The translations under genes were made by a program, and so were the position numbers. 21,107 nucleotides of DNA, from the NCBI GenBank assembly GCA_022712235.1, contig JALAGW010000132.1:1-21107 (forward strand). Reading direction: 5' to 3'. Positions 1 through 8,324 of this stretch are shown here, in pieces (position 1 is the first letter of the stretch; the number at the start of each line of letters is the position of its first letter). The notes below the pieces were generated by a model, which had not been told where the DNA came from, made no database searches, and saw only the letters and a list, made by a program, of their open reading frames with translations. The DNA comes from Brevundimonas sp. GTDB lineage: Bacteria > Pseudomonadota > Alphaproteobacteria > Caulobacterales > Caulobacteraceae.

Positions 1-17
1 AAGGGGTGGAGGGGCGA

Positions 18-2747
18 ATGAACCCAGGGGGATCGTCATCGCGGCGCCGCAGACGTCTCTGGCTTTTCGCCGGAGCCGAATTCGACGAGGCGAGCTGGGC
101 GTTGCGTCTGAATGGAAGCGCCGTCGCCCTGGAAGGCAAGCCGCTGGAGGTTCTGCACGAGCTTCTGTTGCGCGCGGGCGAAGTCGTCACCAAGGAGGAG
201 CTTCTGGACGCCGTCTGGCCCGGCGTCGCGGTGGTGGAAGGCTCCTTGCCCACCGCCATCTCCAAGCTCCGCAAGGCCCTGGGCGGTCGACAGGACGACA
301 TCATCGAGACCGTGCCGCGCGTCGGCTACCGACTGACGTGTTCGGTGAAGATCGAAAGCGTCGAATCTCCGCTCGCCCCTCGCTTTCGCTTCAAGGTCGG
401 CGACGCCGTTCCTGGACGAAAGCAATGGCGGCTGACGGCGCCGCTGGGCGACACCGGCGCGCAAGACGTCTGGCTGGCCCTCCACGACAAGACCCGCGAG
501 CAGCGCGTTTTCAAATTCGCCGATGCGCCCGACCGTCTAAGGGCGCTCAAGCGCGAGGCGGCGCTGTCGCGCGTCATCTTCGCCGGACTGGGCGGAGGCG
601 CGCCGCTTCCTGCGCTGCTGGAATGGAATTTCGACGCCTCTCCCTATTGCCTCGAATACGCATACGGGGGACGCGACCTGCTCGGCTGGGCCGCCGACGC
701 GGGCGGACTGACCGCGATCCCGCTCAGCGAGCGACTCGCCGTGGCGGCGGCGATCGCCCGAGCGGTAGCGGATGTCCACGCCCTGGGCGTGCTGCACAAG
801 GACCTGAAGCCCGCCAACATCCTCATCGCCGCCAAGGACGGCGTGACCGTCGTCAGGCTGGCCGATTTCGGCAGCGGCCGTTTGCTCGACGACGCCGTGC
901 TGGACAACTTCAAGATCACGGACCCCGGCTCGCTGGACGCCGATCTCGGGCGAGATGAACCTCGCTCGGGCACCCTCGCCTACCGCGCCCCTGAGCTAAC
1001 CGGCGACGCCTTGCCGACGATCAGGACCGACATCTATGCGCTGGGATTGATCCTCCACCAACTGGCGTGCGGCGATTTCGCCGCCACGCTCGGACCTGGC
1101 TGGGAGGAGAATGTTCCGGACCCGCTTCTGCGCGACGACATCCGCCGGGCGGCCGAGGTCGATCCGACGCGAAGGCTGGACAGCGCCGGCGAGTTGGCGC
1201 GGCGCATCGACAACCTCGAAGCGCGTCGACAGCAGGCTGAACGAGAGGCCGAACGCGCCGCCTTGCTGGCCGAGCAGAGAAGGCTGGAGGACCGCCGCGC
1301 GGCTCGCCGCCCCTGGGTGCGAGCCGCGACAGCCAGTCTCGGGGTCGGCGCCGCGGTCGCCGCCGTTCTCGCGGCCGTAGCGGTCCACCAGCGCAACGAA
1401 GCGCTGTCGGCGCAGCGACTGTCCCAGGCGAGCTATAGATTCCTAGCGGAAGATGTTCTCGCCGGCGTCGATCCCGCCCGCGCGAACGCGGCTGAGGAAA
1501 CCCTGGTCCAAGCCATAGCCCGCTCGGGCGGAACGATTGCGCAGCGATTCCGTGATCAACCCGAAGTCGCGGCCTATCTCTACGCCACCCTGGCGCGCGC
1601 ATTCGACCTGCGTTCGGACTTCAGCGAAGCCTTCCGCTACTACGCGGCCGCCGAGGCCAGCTATCGAAAGGCGGGGCTCGCTGAAAGCCCCGCCGCCGTC
1701 AACGCGCGGCTCCAGCATGCCGGAGCCCTGGCATTGTCCACGCAGACGGGCGGCCTGGACCGCGCCCGCGCCATCGTCCAGGCGGCGCAGAAAACGATCG
1801 CAGCTCAAGGGATAAAGGCGCCGGAAACATCGGTTTGGCTGGAGTCGGCGCTCGGCATGATCGCCCTGACGGGAGAGGACGTTCCTCAGGCTCAGGCGCA
1901 CTACAAGCGCGCCTATGAGATGGCGCAACCGTTGACCGCCGCCTTCTCCGAACGACAAATCCTCAACTTCGGACAGCGCCACGCCTTCGGCCTGCTTCGG
2001 CTCGGCCAGGGCGTTGAGGCCGAGAGCGCCTTCCGCCCCCTGGTCGAGCGATCGACCCGACTATCGGGCGCCGACCATCCTGACACCCTGCTGCTTCGGC
2101 TCAACCTGGCCCAGTCTCTTATGGTCCAGCAACGCTATGACGAAGTCATCCCTGCGCTGGACGTCTTGCTGCCCCTGATGGAGCGCCGTCTCGGCCGTGA
2201 GCACCGGCATACGCTCCTGCTCCTGGCCGCACGCCAGCAAGCCCTGGGCTCCATCGGCCGATACGCCGACGCCGCGCGCGATGGAGACCGTGTCTGGCGC
2301 GCCGCCGCGCGGAAGGACGGCGCGTCTTCCTTCACAGCCATAGCGGGACGGGCGGATGTAGGCATTTCCCAATGTCGCGCCGGACGCCTGACGGACGGCT
2401 CCGCCAACATCAGCGCCGCCCTGACGACGCTGAGACAGGACGCGGCGGGCCGTGACGCCATGGAAGACGCGGTGAAGGCCGCCCTGGCGGACTGTTACAT
2501 CCAGATGCGCCGTTTCGACGAAGCCGCGGGCCTTCTGCACGACATCGACCGCGAGAAGGTCGCGCAGTTGGTCGGGGATCGGAACTTCGGCGCCCTGGTT
2601 GACCTCGCCCAGGCCGAAATCGCGTTGGGACGTGGAAATCCGCGACAGGCCCACGACCTGTTCGACCGCGCGCAAGGCGCCTTGCAGCACACGCAGGACA
2701 AGTTTGTCGTCGCCCGCCTCGCCGCCCTGGAGCAGGCCCTGGCCTAG
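18..2747 (+). CDS. Winged-helix / Ser-Thr protein kinase / TM / TPR fusion protein
   Basis: This 909-residue protein looks like a membrane-anchored regulator. Residues ~14-106 form an OmpR/CadC-type winged helix ending in the typical VPRVGYRL strand. Residues ~126-400 are a Hanks-type kinase: a degenerate Gly loop (GDTGAQDV), a VFKFA lysine (K166), the catalytic loop HKDLKPAN (260-267), DFG (283-285) and APE (324-326). A charged, probably coiled-coil stretch (~395-432) leads into one hydrophobic segment (~436-456). The remaining ~450 residues are helical TPR-like repeats. The Arg-rich flank before the membrane segment predicts that the wHTH and kinase are cytoplasmic and the TPRs periplasmic (positive-inside rule). 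The ATG at 18 was chosen because GGAGG lies 5 nt upstream; a GTG at 6 is in frame but sits inside that ribosome site. Ligand and target genes cannot be read from sequence. Anything upstream lies outside the window. Confidence 0.85.
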   Translation: MNPGGSSSRRRRRLWLFAGAEFDEASWALRLNGSAVALEGKPLEVLHELLLRAGEVVTKEELLDAVWPGVAVVEGSLPTAISKLRKALGGRQDDIIETVPRVGYRLTCSVKIESVESPLAPRFRFKVGDAVPGRKQWRLTAPLGDTGAQDVWLALHDKTREQRVFKFADAPDRLRALKREAALSRVIFAGLGGGAPLPALLEWNFDASPYCLEYAYGGRDLLGWAADAGGLTAIPLSERLAVAAAIARAVADVHALGVLHKDLKPANILIAAKDGVTVVRLADFGSGRLLDDAVLDNFKITDPGSLDADLGRDEPRSGTLAYRAPELTGDALPTIRTDIYALGLILHQLACGDFAATLGPGWEENVPDPLLRDDIRRAAEVDPTRRLDSAGELARRIDNLEARRQQAEREAERAALLAEQRRLEDRRAARRPWVRAATASLGVGAAVAAVLAAVAVHQRNEALSAQRLSQASYRFLAEDVLAGVDPARANAAEETLVQAIARSGGTIAQRFRDQPEVAAYLYATLARAFDLRSDFSEAFRYYAAAEASYRKAGLAESPAAVNARLQHAGALALSTQTGGLDRARAIVQAAQKTIAAQGIKAPETSVWLESALGMIALTGEDVPQAQAHYKRAYEMAQPLTAAFSERQILNFGQRHAFGLLRLGQGVEAESAFRPLVERSTRLSGADHPDTLLLRLNLAQSLMVQQRYDEVIPALDVLLPLMERRLGREHRHTLLLLAARQQALGSIGRYADAARDGDRVWRAAARKDGASSFTAIAGRADVGISQCRAGRLTDGSANISAALTTLRQDAAGRDAMEDAVKAALADCYIQMRRFDEAAGLLHDIDREKVAQLVGDRNFGALVDLAQAEIALGRGNPRQAHDLFDRAQGALQHTQDKFVVARLAALEQALA

Positions 2748-2862
2748 GCCATACGCTTTCGTCCCCAACAGCGTGAAGCGCGAAGACGTGCGAAATCTAC
2801 GCAAAGTCCGCCATTGCGGCCCTCTTCCCCTCGCCGCTATCCCTCGTTGCAGATGGGGGAAT

Positions 2863-4896
2863 ATGATGACAATCCAGATCCTGGCCCGCGTGAATCGACT
2901 GGCTCTCGGCGTCTCCGCAAGCGCCTTGGTGATGGCCGCTCCGGCCTTGGCGCAGACCGCGCCGACGACTCGCGACGTCGATCAAGCCCTGGCCCAGCCC
3001 GTGTCCTTCCCGGCGGACGCCTCCGCGATGACCGCTCAATGCGACGCCGGCCTGGATCGGATCGCCGCCCAGCGCGCCGCGCTGGAAGGCGAAACCGGCC
3101 CCGCCGCCGTGGAAACCACGTTCCGTCGCTATGACGACCTGATCCTGACCGCTTTCTCGCTGTCCAACGACGCCATGCTGATCGGCAACGCCCACCGGGA
3201 CGGCGCCGTGCGCCAGGCAGGTCTGATCTGCGCCCAACGCGTCGGCGACGCGACGTCGGCGATCAATCTGTCGCGCCCCATCTATGACCGACTGAGCGCC
3301 ATCGACGCTGCGAGCGATCCCCAGGCCGCCTTCTATCTGCAACGGACGCTGCGCGCCTATCGCGACGCCGGCGTCGATCGCGACGACGCGACCCGCGCCC
3401 AAATCCTGCGCCTGCAGGAAGGGATCACGAGCGCCACGCTCGCCTTCCAGGACAACATCAACAAGGCCCGGGCCGAGGTCACCGTCCGCCCTGATGAACT
3501 GGAGGGCCTGCCCGCCGACTATATCGCCAACCATCCGGTCGGCGACGACGGCCTGATCCGCGTCTCCACCGACTACCCCGATCTGGCGCCGGTGATGATG
3601 TACGCCCGCGACGAAGCGGCTCGCCGTCGCCTGTCGGAAGCCTATCAGAACCGGGCGCCGGAAAACGCCGAGGTCCTGGCTCGGATGTTGGCGCTGCGAC
3701 ACGAACTGGCGACCTTGCTGGGACGCCGGGACTTCGCCGAGTTGGCCACCGCCGACAAGATGATCGGATCGCCGGAGAAGGCGCGCGCCTTCCTGGCCGA
3801 TCTGGATCAGGCGACCCTGGCTCCCGCCCGACGCGACTACGCCCGGATGGCCGCACGGCTGAACACCGACAGACTGATGGGCTGGAACGTCCAGTACGTC
3901 CAGCAACTGCTCCGCAAGGAAGACTACGCCGTCGACCCCCAGGAGGTCCGCCGCTACTTCGCCTACGACAATGTGCGCGGCGGCGTCTTTCAACTGACCG
4001 AGGACCTGTTCGGCGTCAAAATCCGTCCCTGGGACACCCCGGTCTGGGCGGACGATGTCGAGGCTTACGAAGTCGTCGAGGGCGATCAGGTGATCGGGCG
4101 CTTCTATCTCGACAATCATCCGCGTGAGGGGAAGTACAGCCACGCCGCCGTCGCGCCTGTCCGGGTCGGGCTGGAAGGGCGCGCCCTGCCCGTCGCCGTC
4201 CTGTTGGCGAACTTCCCCGCCGGCGATCACGCCACGGGCCTGATGGAGCACCGCGACGTAGAGACCTTCCTGCACGAGTTCGGGCATCTGCTTCACGTCA
4301 TGTTCTCCGGCAAAGGCCAGTGGGCGCTCCACAGCCCCTTCCTGGGCATGGAGTTGGACTTCGCGGAAGCGCCTTCGCAGATGCTGGAGAACTGGGTCTG
4401 GGACTATGAAACCCTCCGCCGTTTCGCCGTCGATGCGAACGGCAAGCCCATCCCCGAGGACCTGGTCGCGCGGATGAACCGCGCTCGCGGGTTCGCCGAG
4501 GCGTTCGGCGACCGAACCCAGATGGGGTACGCCGCCATATCCCTGGACCTGCACACGGGTGAGCCGCCCGCGGACCTGGGCCGCGCCGCCCGCGAGGCGA
4601 ACAACCGCTACGCCCTGGCGCTTCAACCCGAGACCGTTCACCCTGAAAACAGCTTCGGCCATCTGGGGGATTATTCGGCGCTCTACTACACCTACCTCTG
4701 GTCCAAGACGATCTCGACCGACCTGTTCACCGTCTTCGAAGCCCACGGTCTGCGTGATCCGGAGACGGCGCGCCGTTATCGGGACCGCGTCCTGGCGCCC
4801 GGCTCCTCACGACCGGCGGCCCGACTGGTCGAGGATTTCCTGGGCCGTCCCGTAAGTCTCGACGCCTATCGGGCGCGCCTCGCCCGCGAGCCCTGA
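2863..4896 (+). CDS. Exported M3-family zinc metallopeptidase (thimet oligopeptidase / Dcp-like)
   Basis: The protein is a zinc-dependent oligopeptidase of about 677 residues, the usual M3 length. The catalytic motif is HEFGH (residues 471-475), with H471 and H475 as zinc ligands and E472 as the general base. The third ligand is probably E502 in the conserved FAEAPSQMLENW block. The C-terminal GHLGDYSALYYTYLWS stretch is also typical of M3 enzymes. An N-terminal signal peptide ends in APALA before QTAP, so it should act in the periplasm, probably degrading short peptides. Two adjacent ATGs (2863 and 2866) are possible; GGGGGA at 2855-2860 is better spaced for 2866. The gene follows the kinase fusion on the same strand after 115 nt with no obvious terminator, and converges with the next gene, leaving only 9 nt between stops. 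Confidence 0.93.
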   Translation: MMTIQILARVNRLALGVSASALVMAAPALAQTAPTTRDVDQALAQPVSFPADASAMTAQCDAGLDRIAAQRAALEGETGPAAVETTFRRYDDLILTAFSLSNDAMLIGNAHRDGAVRQAGLICAQRVGDATSAINLSRPIYDRLSAIDAASDPQAAFYLQRTLRAYRDAGVDRDDATRAQILRLQEGITSATLAFQDNINKARAEVTVRPDELEGLPADYIANHPVGDDGLIRVSTDYPDLAPVMMYARDEAARRRLSEAYQNRAPENAEVLARMLALRHELATLLGRRDFAELATADKMIGSPEKARAFLADLDQATLAPARRDYARMAARLNTDRLMGWNVQYVQQLLRKEDYAVDPQEVRRYFAYDNVRGGVFQLTEDLFGVKIRPWDTPVWADDVEAYEVVEGDQVIGRFYLDNHPREGKYSHAAVAPVRVGLEGRALPVAVLLANFPAGDHATGLMEHRDVETFLHEFGHLLHVMFSGKGQWALHSPFLGMELDFAEAPSQMLENWVWDYETLRRFAVDANGKPIPEDLVARMNRARGFAEAFGDRTQMGYAAISLDLHTGEPPADLGRAAREANNRYALALQPETVHPENSFGHLGDYSALYYTYLWSKTISTDLFTVFEAHGLRDPETARRYRDRVLAPGSSRPAARLVEDFLGRPVSLDAYRARLAREP

Positions 4897-4905
4897 TCCA
4901 GGTCT

Positions 4906-5811
4906 TCAGGCGGCGGCGCTCCGCCCCAGAGCGCGCAGCGCCGCGGCGCCCGTCCGATCGTGATTGGACATGCCCTCGGCGATGAAGCGATCAAGGCATT
5001 CGAACAGGACCGGTTGCAGGGTGATCCGCCGACGGCTTCGATCCATGTCGACGAACCCCTGCGCCTCGGCGTCCAGCAGAAGCTGGCGAACATGGGCGCG
5101 GGACACGGCGAAACGCGCGCCCAGGCGCGACAACGACAAGGAAATCGTCGCCGATCCCTCGTCGATCGACGACTTGGCCATCTCCAGCAGCACGAGAATC
5201 CCGGATTCGCGACCGAGGAAGAGCATGATGCCGGGGTTCTGCAGAAGAACCATCGCCGACTCCATGAAGATGCCGGTCGCGATCCCGCGCTGGACCTGCT
5301 GGAACCTGCGGTCCCGCGCCAACGGCAAGCGATAGTCCGCCTCGCCGAACAGGCAGGCGAGCGGCGCGTAATGCGCCGTCAGCCAGTCCTGATCATGGTC
5401 CAGCATCCGGTCCGTCGGCCGTAGAAGACGCACGCGCCCATCGACCGCCGACGGCCGGCTCTCCAGATATCCGATCTGGACCAGGCGACCGAGAATGTGA
5501 TCGATCCGTCGCGGACTGGTCAGGCAGAACATCGCCAAGGCCGTCTTGAGGTTGCCGACGGTCGGCCAGGTCGCGCGGTCCTCCTCGCGATGCCCGGCTT
5601 CCAGGCAGATGGCCACGGCGAAGACCACCATTCGCGCCGCCGCCATCAGCAGCTTGTTGTGGAAAGGGTCGTCTCCATACAGCGCCAGGACTTCTCGGAT
5701 ATAGGTCCGCCTCGCCAGCGGGAAGTCCGGATGCGCCCGGATGGATTCGGCCGTCCGATAGAAGACGCCGAAGCCGGGATCACAAGTCTTTCTTGTCCAG
5801 TCCTGACCCAC
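4906..5811 (-). CDS. Uncharacterised protein with two predicted winged-helix domains
   Basis: I do not recognise this 301-residue protein as a named family. It has no signal peptide or clear membrane segment. Two regions look like MarR-type winged helices. One (~83-140) has a helix-turn-helix followed by a charged wing (ESRPSAVDGRVRLLRPT). The other (~221-285) reads SLSRLGARFAVSRAHVRQLLLDAEAQGFVDM followed by RSRRRITL. The two are separated by ~80 residues of mostly hydrophobic helices. The tandem arrangement suggests a transcription factor, but no ligand pocket can be assigned. The start is a GTG at 5811 with GGGAGGG about 4 nt upstream. The gene lies downstream of guaA on the same strand, separated by a strong dyad (5926-5955), so it is probably its own transcription unit. 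Confidence 0.75.
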   Translation of the reverse strand: MGQDWTRKTCDPGFGVFYRTAESIRAHPDFPLARRTYIREVLALYGDDPFHNKLLMAAARMVVFAVAICLEAGHREEDRATWPTVGNLKTALAMFCLTSPRRIDHILGRLVQIGYLESRPSAVDGRVRLLRPTDRMLDHDQDWLTAHYAPLACLFGEADYRLPLARDRRFQQVQRGIATGIFMESAMVLLQNPGIMLFLGRESGILVLLEMAKSSIDEGSATISLSLSRLGARFAVSRAHVRQLLLDAEAQGFVDMDRSRRRITLQPVLFECLDRFIAEGMSNHDRTGAAALRALGRSAAA

Positions 5812-5925
5812 AGCGCCCTCCCCAGAACACCTCGCCCCATGCTCGATGGCGAGACTACAGTCGGTCCAGCGGGAATTGCCATCAAGGGCGACTGCGATGC
5901 CGTCAGAGGCGATGGCTTCACAAAT

Positions 5926-5955
5926 GAGACCCTTCGAAAGGATTCGAAGGGTCTC
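5926..5955. repeat. Perfect 13-bp inverted repeat with 4-nt centre
   Basis: Arms 5926-5938 (GAGACCCTTCGAA) and 5943-5955 are perfectly complementary around AGGA. It lies 76 nt past the guaA stop and 114 nt before the GTG of the tandem winged-helix gene, both on the minus strand. It could terminate guaA transcription, but the minus-strand tail is only ATTTGTG, without a good T-tract. Alternatively it is an operator. A GATTC (GANTC-type, the CcrM methylation target in Caulobacterales) spans the centre and right arm at 5941-5945. Confidence 0.7.
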
Positions 5956-6030
5956 GCATGAATTCGTCTTTATATCAGTAGTTTATCGGTAATTTCGAAA
6001 GTGATGCTAAAAACTTCCGAAAACCCAGGA
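5956..6030. other. AT-rich intergenic patch after guaA
   Basis: This stretch between the dyad and the guaA stop is clearly richer in A and T than its surroundings (for example TTTATATCAG and GCTAAAAACTTCC). I see no ORF with a ribosome site, no second hairpin and no direct repeat of the guaA 3' end. TTCGAAAG occurs both in the dyad (5933-5940) and here (about 5994). Confidence 0.5.
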
Positions 6031-7593
6031 TTATTCCCACTCGATGGTGCCGGGGGGCTTGGAGGTCACGTCGTAGACGACGCGGTTGACGCCGCGGACC
6101 TCGTTGATGATGCGCGTGGCGGTCTTGGCCAGGATGTCCCAGGGGAACTGGTAGAAGTCGGCGGTCATGCCGTCGGTGGAGCTGACGGCGCGCAGGGCCA
6201 GGACCTTTTCATAGGTCCGGGCGTCGCCCATGACGCCGACCGTCTTGACCGGCAGCAAGACGGCGAAGGCCTGCCAGATATCGTCGTAGAGGCCGGCCTT
6301 GCGGATTTCCTCAAGGTAGATGGCGTCGGCGTCCTGCAAGGTGGCGACCGCCTCCGGCGTGATCTCGCCGGGGATGCGGATGGCCAGGCCCGGCCCCGGG
6401 AAGGGGTGGCGCCCGACGAAGGCGTCGGTCAGGCCCAGTTCGCGGCCCAGGGCGCGGACCTCGTCCTTGAACAGTTCGCGCAGGGGTTCGACCAGCTTCA
6501 GCTTCATGAAGTCCGGCAAGCCGCCGACGTTGTGGTGGCTCTTGATCACCGCCGACGGACCGCCCGAGGCCGAGACGCTCTCGATCACGTCGGGATAGAG
6601 GGTGCCCTGGGCCAGGAACTCGGCGCCCTCGATCTTGGCGGCTTCGCGGTCGAAGATCTCGATGAAGACACGGCCGATGGTCTTGCGCTTGGTCTCAGGG
6701 TCCGAAATTCCGGCCAGTTCGCCGAGGAATTCCTTAGACGCATCAACGTGCACCAGCGGGATGTTGTAGTGCTCGCGGAACAGTTCCGTGACCTGCTTGG
6801 CCTCGTCCTTGCGCAGCAGGCCGGTGTCCACGAAGACGCAGGTCAGCTGATCGCCGATGGCCTCGTGGATCAGGACGGCGGCGACGGAGCTGTCCACCCC
6901 GCCTGACAGGCCGCAGACCACCTTGGCCGAACCGACCTGCTCGCGGATCTTGGCGATCTGCTCGTCGCGATAGGCGGCCATGGTCCAGTCGCCGGTCAGG
7001 CCAGCGATGCCGTGAGTGAAGTTCTTCAGGATCACGGCGCCGCGCGGGGTGTGCATCACCTCCGGGTGGAACTGCACGCCGTAGATCTTGCGCTCCTCAT
7101 TGGCGATGGCGGCGTAGGGCGCGCCCTCCGAGGTGGCGATGACGTGGAAGCCTTCGGGGATGGCGGTGACGCGGTCGCCGTGGCTCATCCACACCGTCTC
7201 GCGGTGATCGACGGCGCCGATGCCGGCGAACAGCGGGCTTTCACGGGTGATGACGATCTCGGCGCGGCCGAACTCGCGATGGTGGCCGCTCTCGACCTTG
7301 CCGCCCAGCTCGGCGCAGATGGTCTGTTCGCCGTAGCAGATGCCCAGCACCGGCACGCCGGCCTCGAACAGGGCGTGGTCAGCCCTGGGGCTGTCGGCGT
7401 CGGTCGTCGAGTTGGGCCCGCCCGACAGGATGATGGCCTTGGGCGCGACCGTCTTCAGCGCCTCGCCCGCCTTGTTGAACGGGTGGATCTCGCAATAGAC
7501 GCCGGCTTCGCGCAGGCGGCGCGCGATCAACTGGGTCACCTGACTGCCGAAATCGACAATCAGGACGGCTTCATGCGTGTGGGGCGCGGTCAT
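6031..7593 (-). CDS. guaA: GMP synthase (glutamine-hydrolysing)
   Basis: GuaA converts XMP to GMP using ATP and ammonia released from glutamine, the last step of guanine nucleotide synthesis in the cytoplasm. The 520-residue length matches the family. The N-terminal class I amidotransferase domain has the nucleophile C86 in GICYGEQ and the H176/E178 pair in QFHPE. The ATP-pyrophosphatase domain has the SGGVDSS P-loop at 230-236. The C-terminal dimerisation domain ends in the classic PGTIEWE. Its ATG overlaps the stop of the upstream nucleosidase gene (ATGA), so it is probably translationally coupled as the last gene of an operon. Confidence 0.98.
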   Translation of the reverse strand: MTAPHTHEAVLIVDFGSQVTQLIARRLREAGVYCEIHPFNKAGEALKTVAPKAIILSGGPNSTTDADSPRADHALFEAGVPVLGICYGEQTICAELGGKVESGHHREFGRAEIVITRESPLFAGIGAVDHRETVWMSHGDRVTAIPEGFHVIATSEGAPYAAIANEERKIYGVQFHPEVMHTPRGAVILKNFTHGIAGLTGDWTMAAYRDEQIAKIREQVGSAKVVCGLSGGVDSSVAAVLIHEAIGDQLTCVFVDTGLLRKDEAKQVTELFREHYNIPLVHVDASKEFLGELAGISDPETKRKTIGRVFIEIFDREAAKIEGAEFLAQGTLYPDVIESVSASGGPSAVIKSHHNVGGLPDFMKLKLVEPLRELFKDEVRALGRELGLTDAFVGRHPFPGPGLAIRIPGEITPEAVATLQDADAIYLEEIRKAGLYDDIWQAFAVLLPVKTVGVMGDARTYEKVLALRAVSSTDGMTADFYQFPWDILAKTATRIINEVRGVNRVVYDVTSKPPGTIEWE

Positions 7594-8324
7594 GAGGGCT
7601 CAGAATCCGAAGCGGGCGTTGATGGGGCGGGTTCTTGACGGGTGAAGACGTCGGGATCAAGTCGCGATGCGGGAACATCGGCCAATGCGGCCAGGCCCTG
7701 CGTCGTCAGCACCTCGGACAGACGGTCCCAGGCGGCGGCCAGGTTCTCGTCGACCAGATGCAAATACTCGGTCCAGTCCTCCAGTTTCGACAGCTCGCTC
7801 TTGCCGTCGCTGACGCCGCGCAGCGCCACCAAAGGCACGCCGAAGGTCTGGGCCACGCGCAACAGGGCGAAGGTTTCCATGTCCACCATCTCGGCGTCGA
7901 TGGCGTCATAGGCGGCGCCCGAGACGACATCGGCGCCGGTCGACAGGGTCGCGGTCGGCACGCCGGGGATGGGACAAGGCAGGGGCAGGACGGCGGGCAG
8001 GTCCAGCAAAGGCGTCTTGCCCTTCTCGAACCCCAGGGGGCTGGCGTCCATGTCGCGATAGCTGACCGACGAGGCCTGATAGACCGCTGCGTGCTCCAGA
8101 TCACGCGATCCGCACGACCCCAGCGAGACAATCAGGTCCGGCAGGGCGTCGTCCGCCTCCAGCCGCGTCAGGGCGGCGGTCAGGGCGATGGCCGCCTCGA
8201 CCGGACCGATTCCGGTCATCAGGGGCGTGATCCGCGCCTGCAGGGCGGCGCCATACTCAGCCGGCGCCGCCATGACCGGCAGAACCGTCAGGCCGTAGAT
8301 GTCTTCGGAGCGCCCGTCGCTCAT
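7590..8324 (-). CDS. MTA/SAH nucleosidase-like protein (PNP/UDP family)
   Basis: This 244-residue protein fits the purine nucleoside phosphorylase/MTA-SAH nucleosidase superfamily. It has TGIGPVEAA near residue 37, the glycine-rich SLGSCGSRD (68-75), the substrate-binding VDMET (147-151) and the catalytic-type SDG at 172-174. Family enzymes cleave methylthioadenosine or S-adenosylhomocysteine to free adenine. The exact substrate is uncertain because the N-terminal region differs from E. coli MtnN and the last ~25 residues form a Pro/Ser/Asp-rich, probably disordered tail. Both ends overlap neighbours by ATGA: its start with the rRNA methyltransferase stop, its stop with the guaA start. The pairing suggests removal of SAH produced by methylation and return of purine base next to guaA. 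Confidence 0.82.
   Translation of the reverse strand: MSDGRSEDIYGLTVLPVMAAPAEYGAALQARITPLMTGIGPVEAAIALTAALTRLEADDALPDLIVSLGSCGSRDLEHAAVYQASSVSYRDMDASPLGFEKGKTPLLDLPAVLPLPCPIPGVPTATLSTGADVVSGAAYDAIDAEMVDMETFALLRVAQTFGVPLVALRGVSDGKSELSKLEDWTEYLHLVDENLAAAWDRLSEVLTTQGLAALADVPASRLDPDVFTRQEPAPSTPASDSEPS

Noticed and set aside
2797..4746. 649-codon open frame antisense to the M3 peptidase
   Set aside because: The sense strand encodes a complete peptidase with all motifs. Long antisense frames are expected from GC-rich codon use, and the translation has no recognisable domain.
6001..6906. Plus-strand frame over the end of guaA as an island-borne gene
   Set aside because: It lies wholly opposite conserved guaA codons and has no domain.
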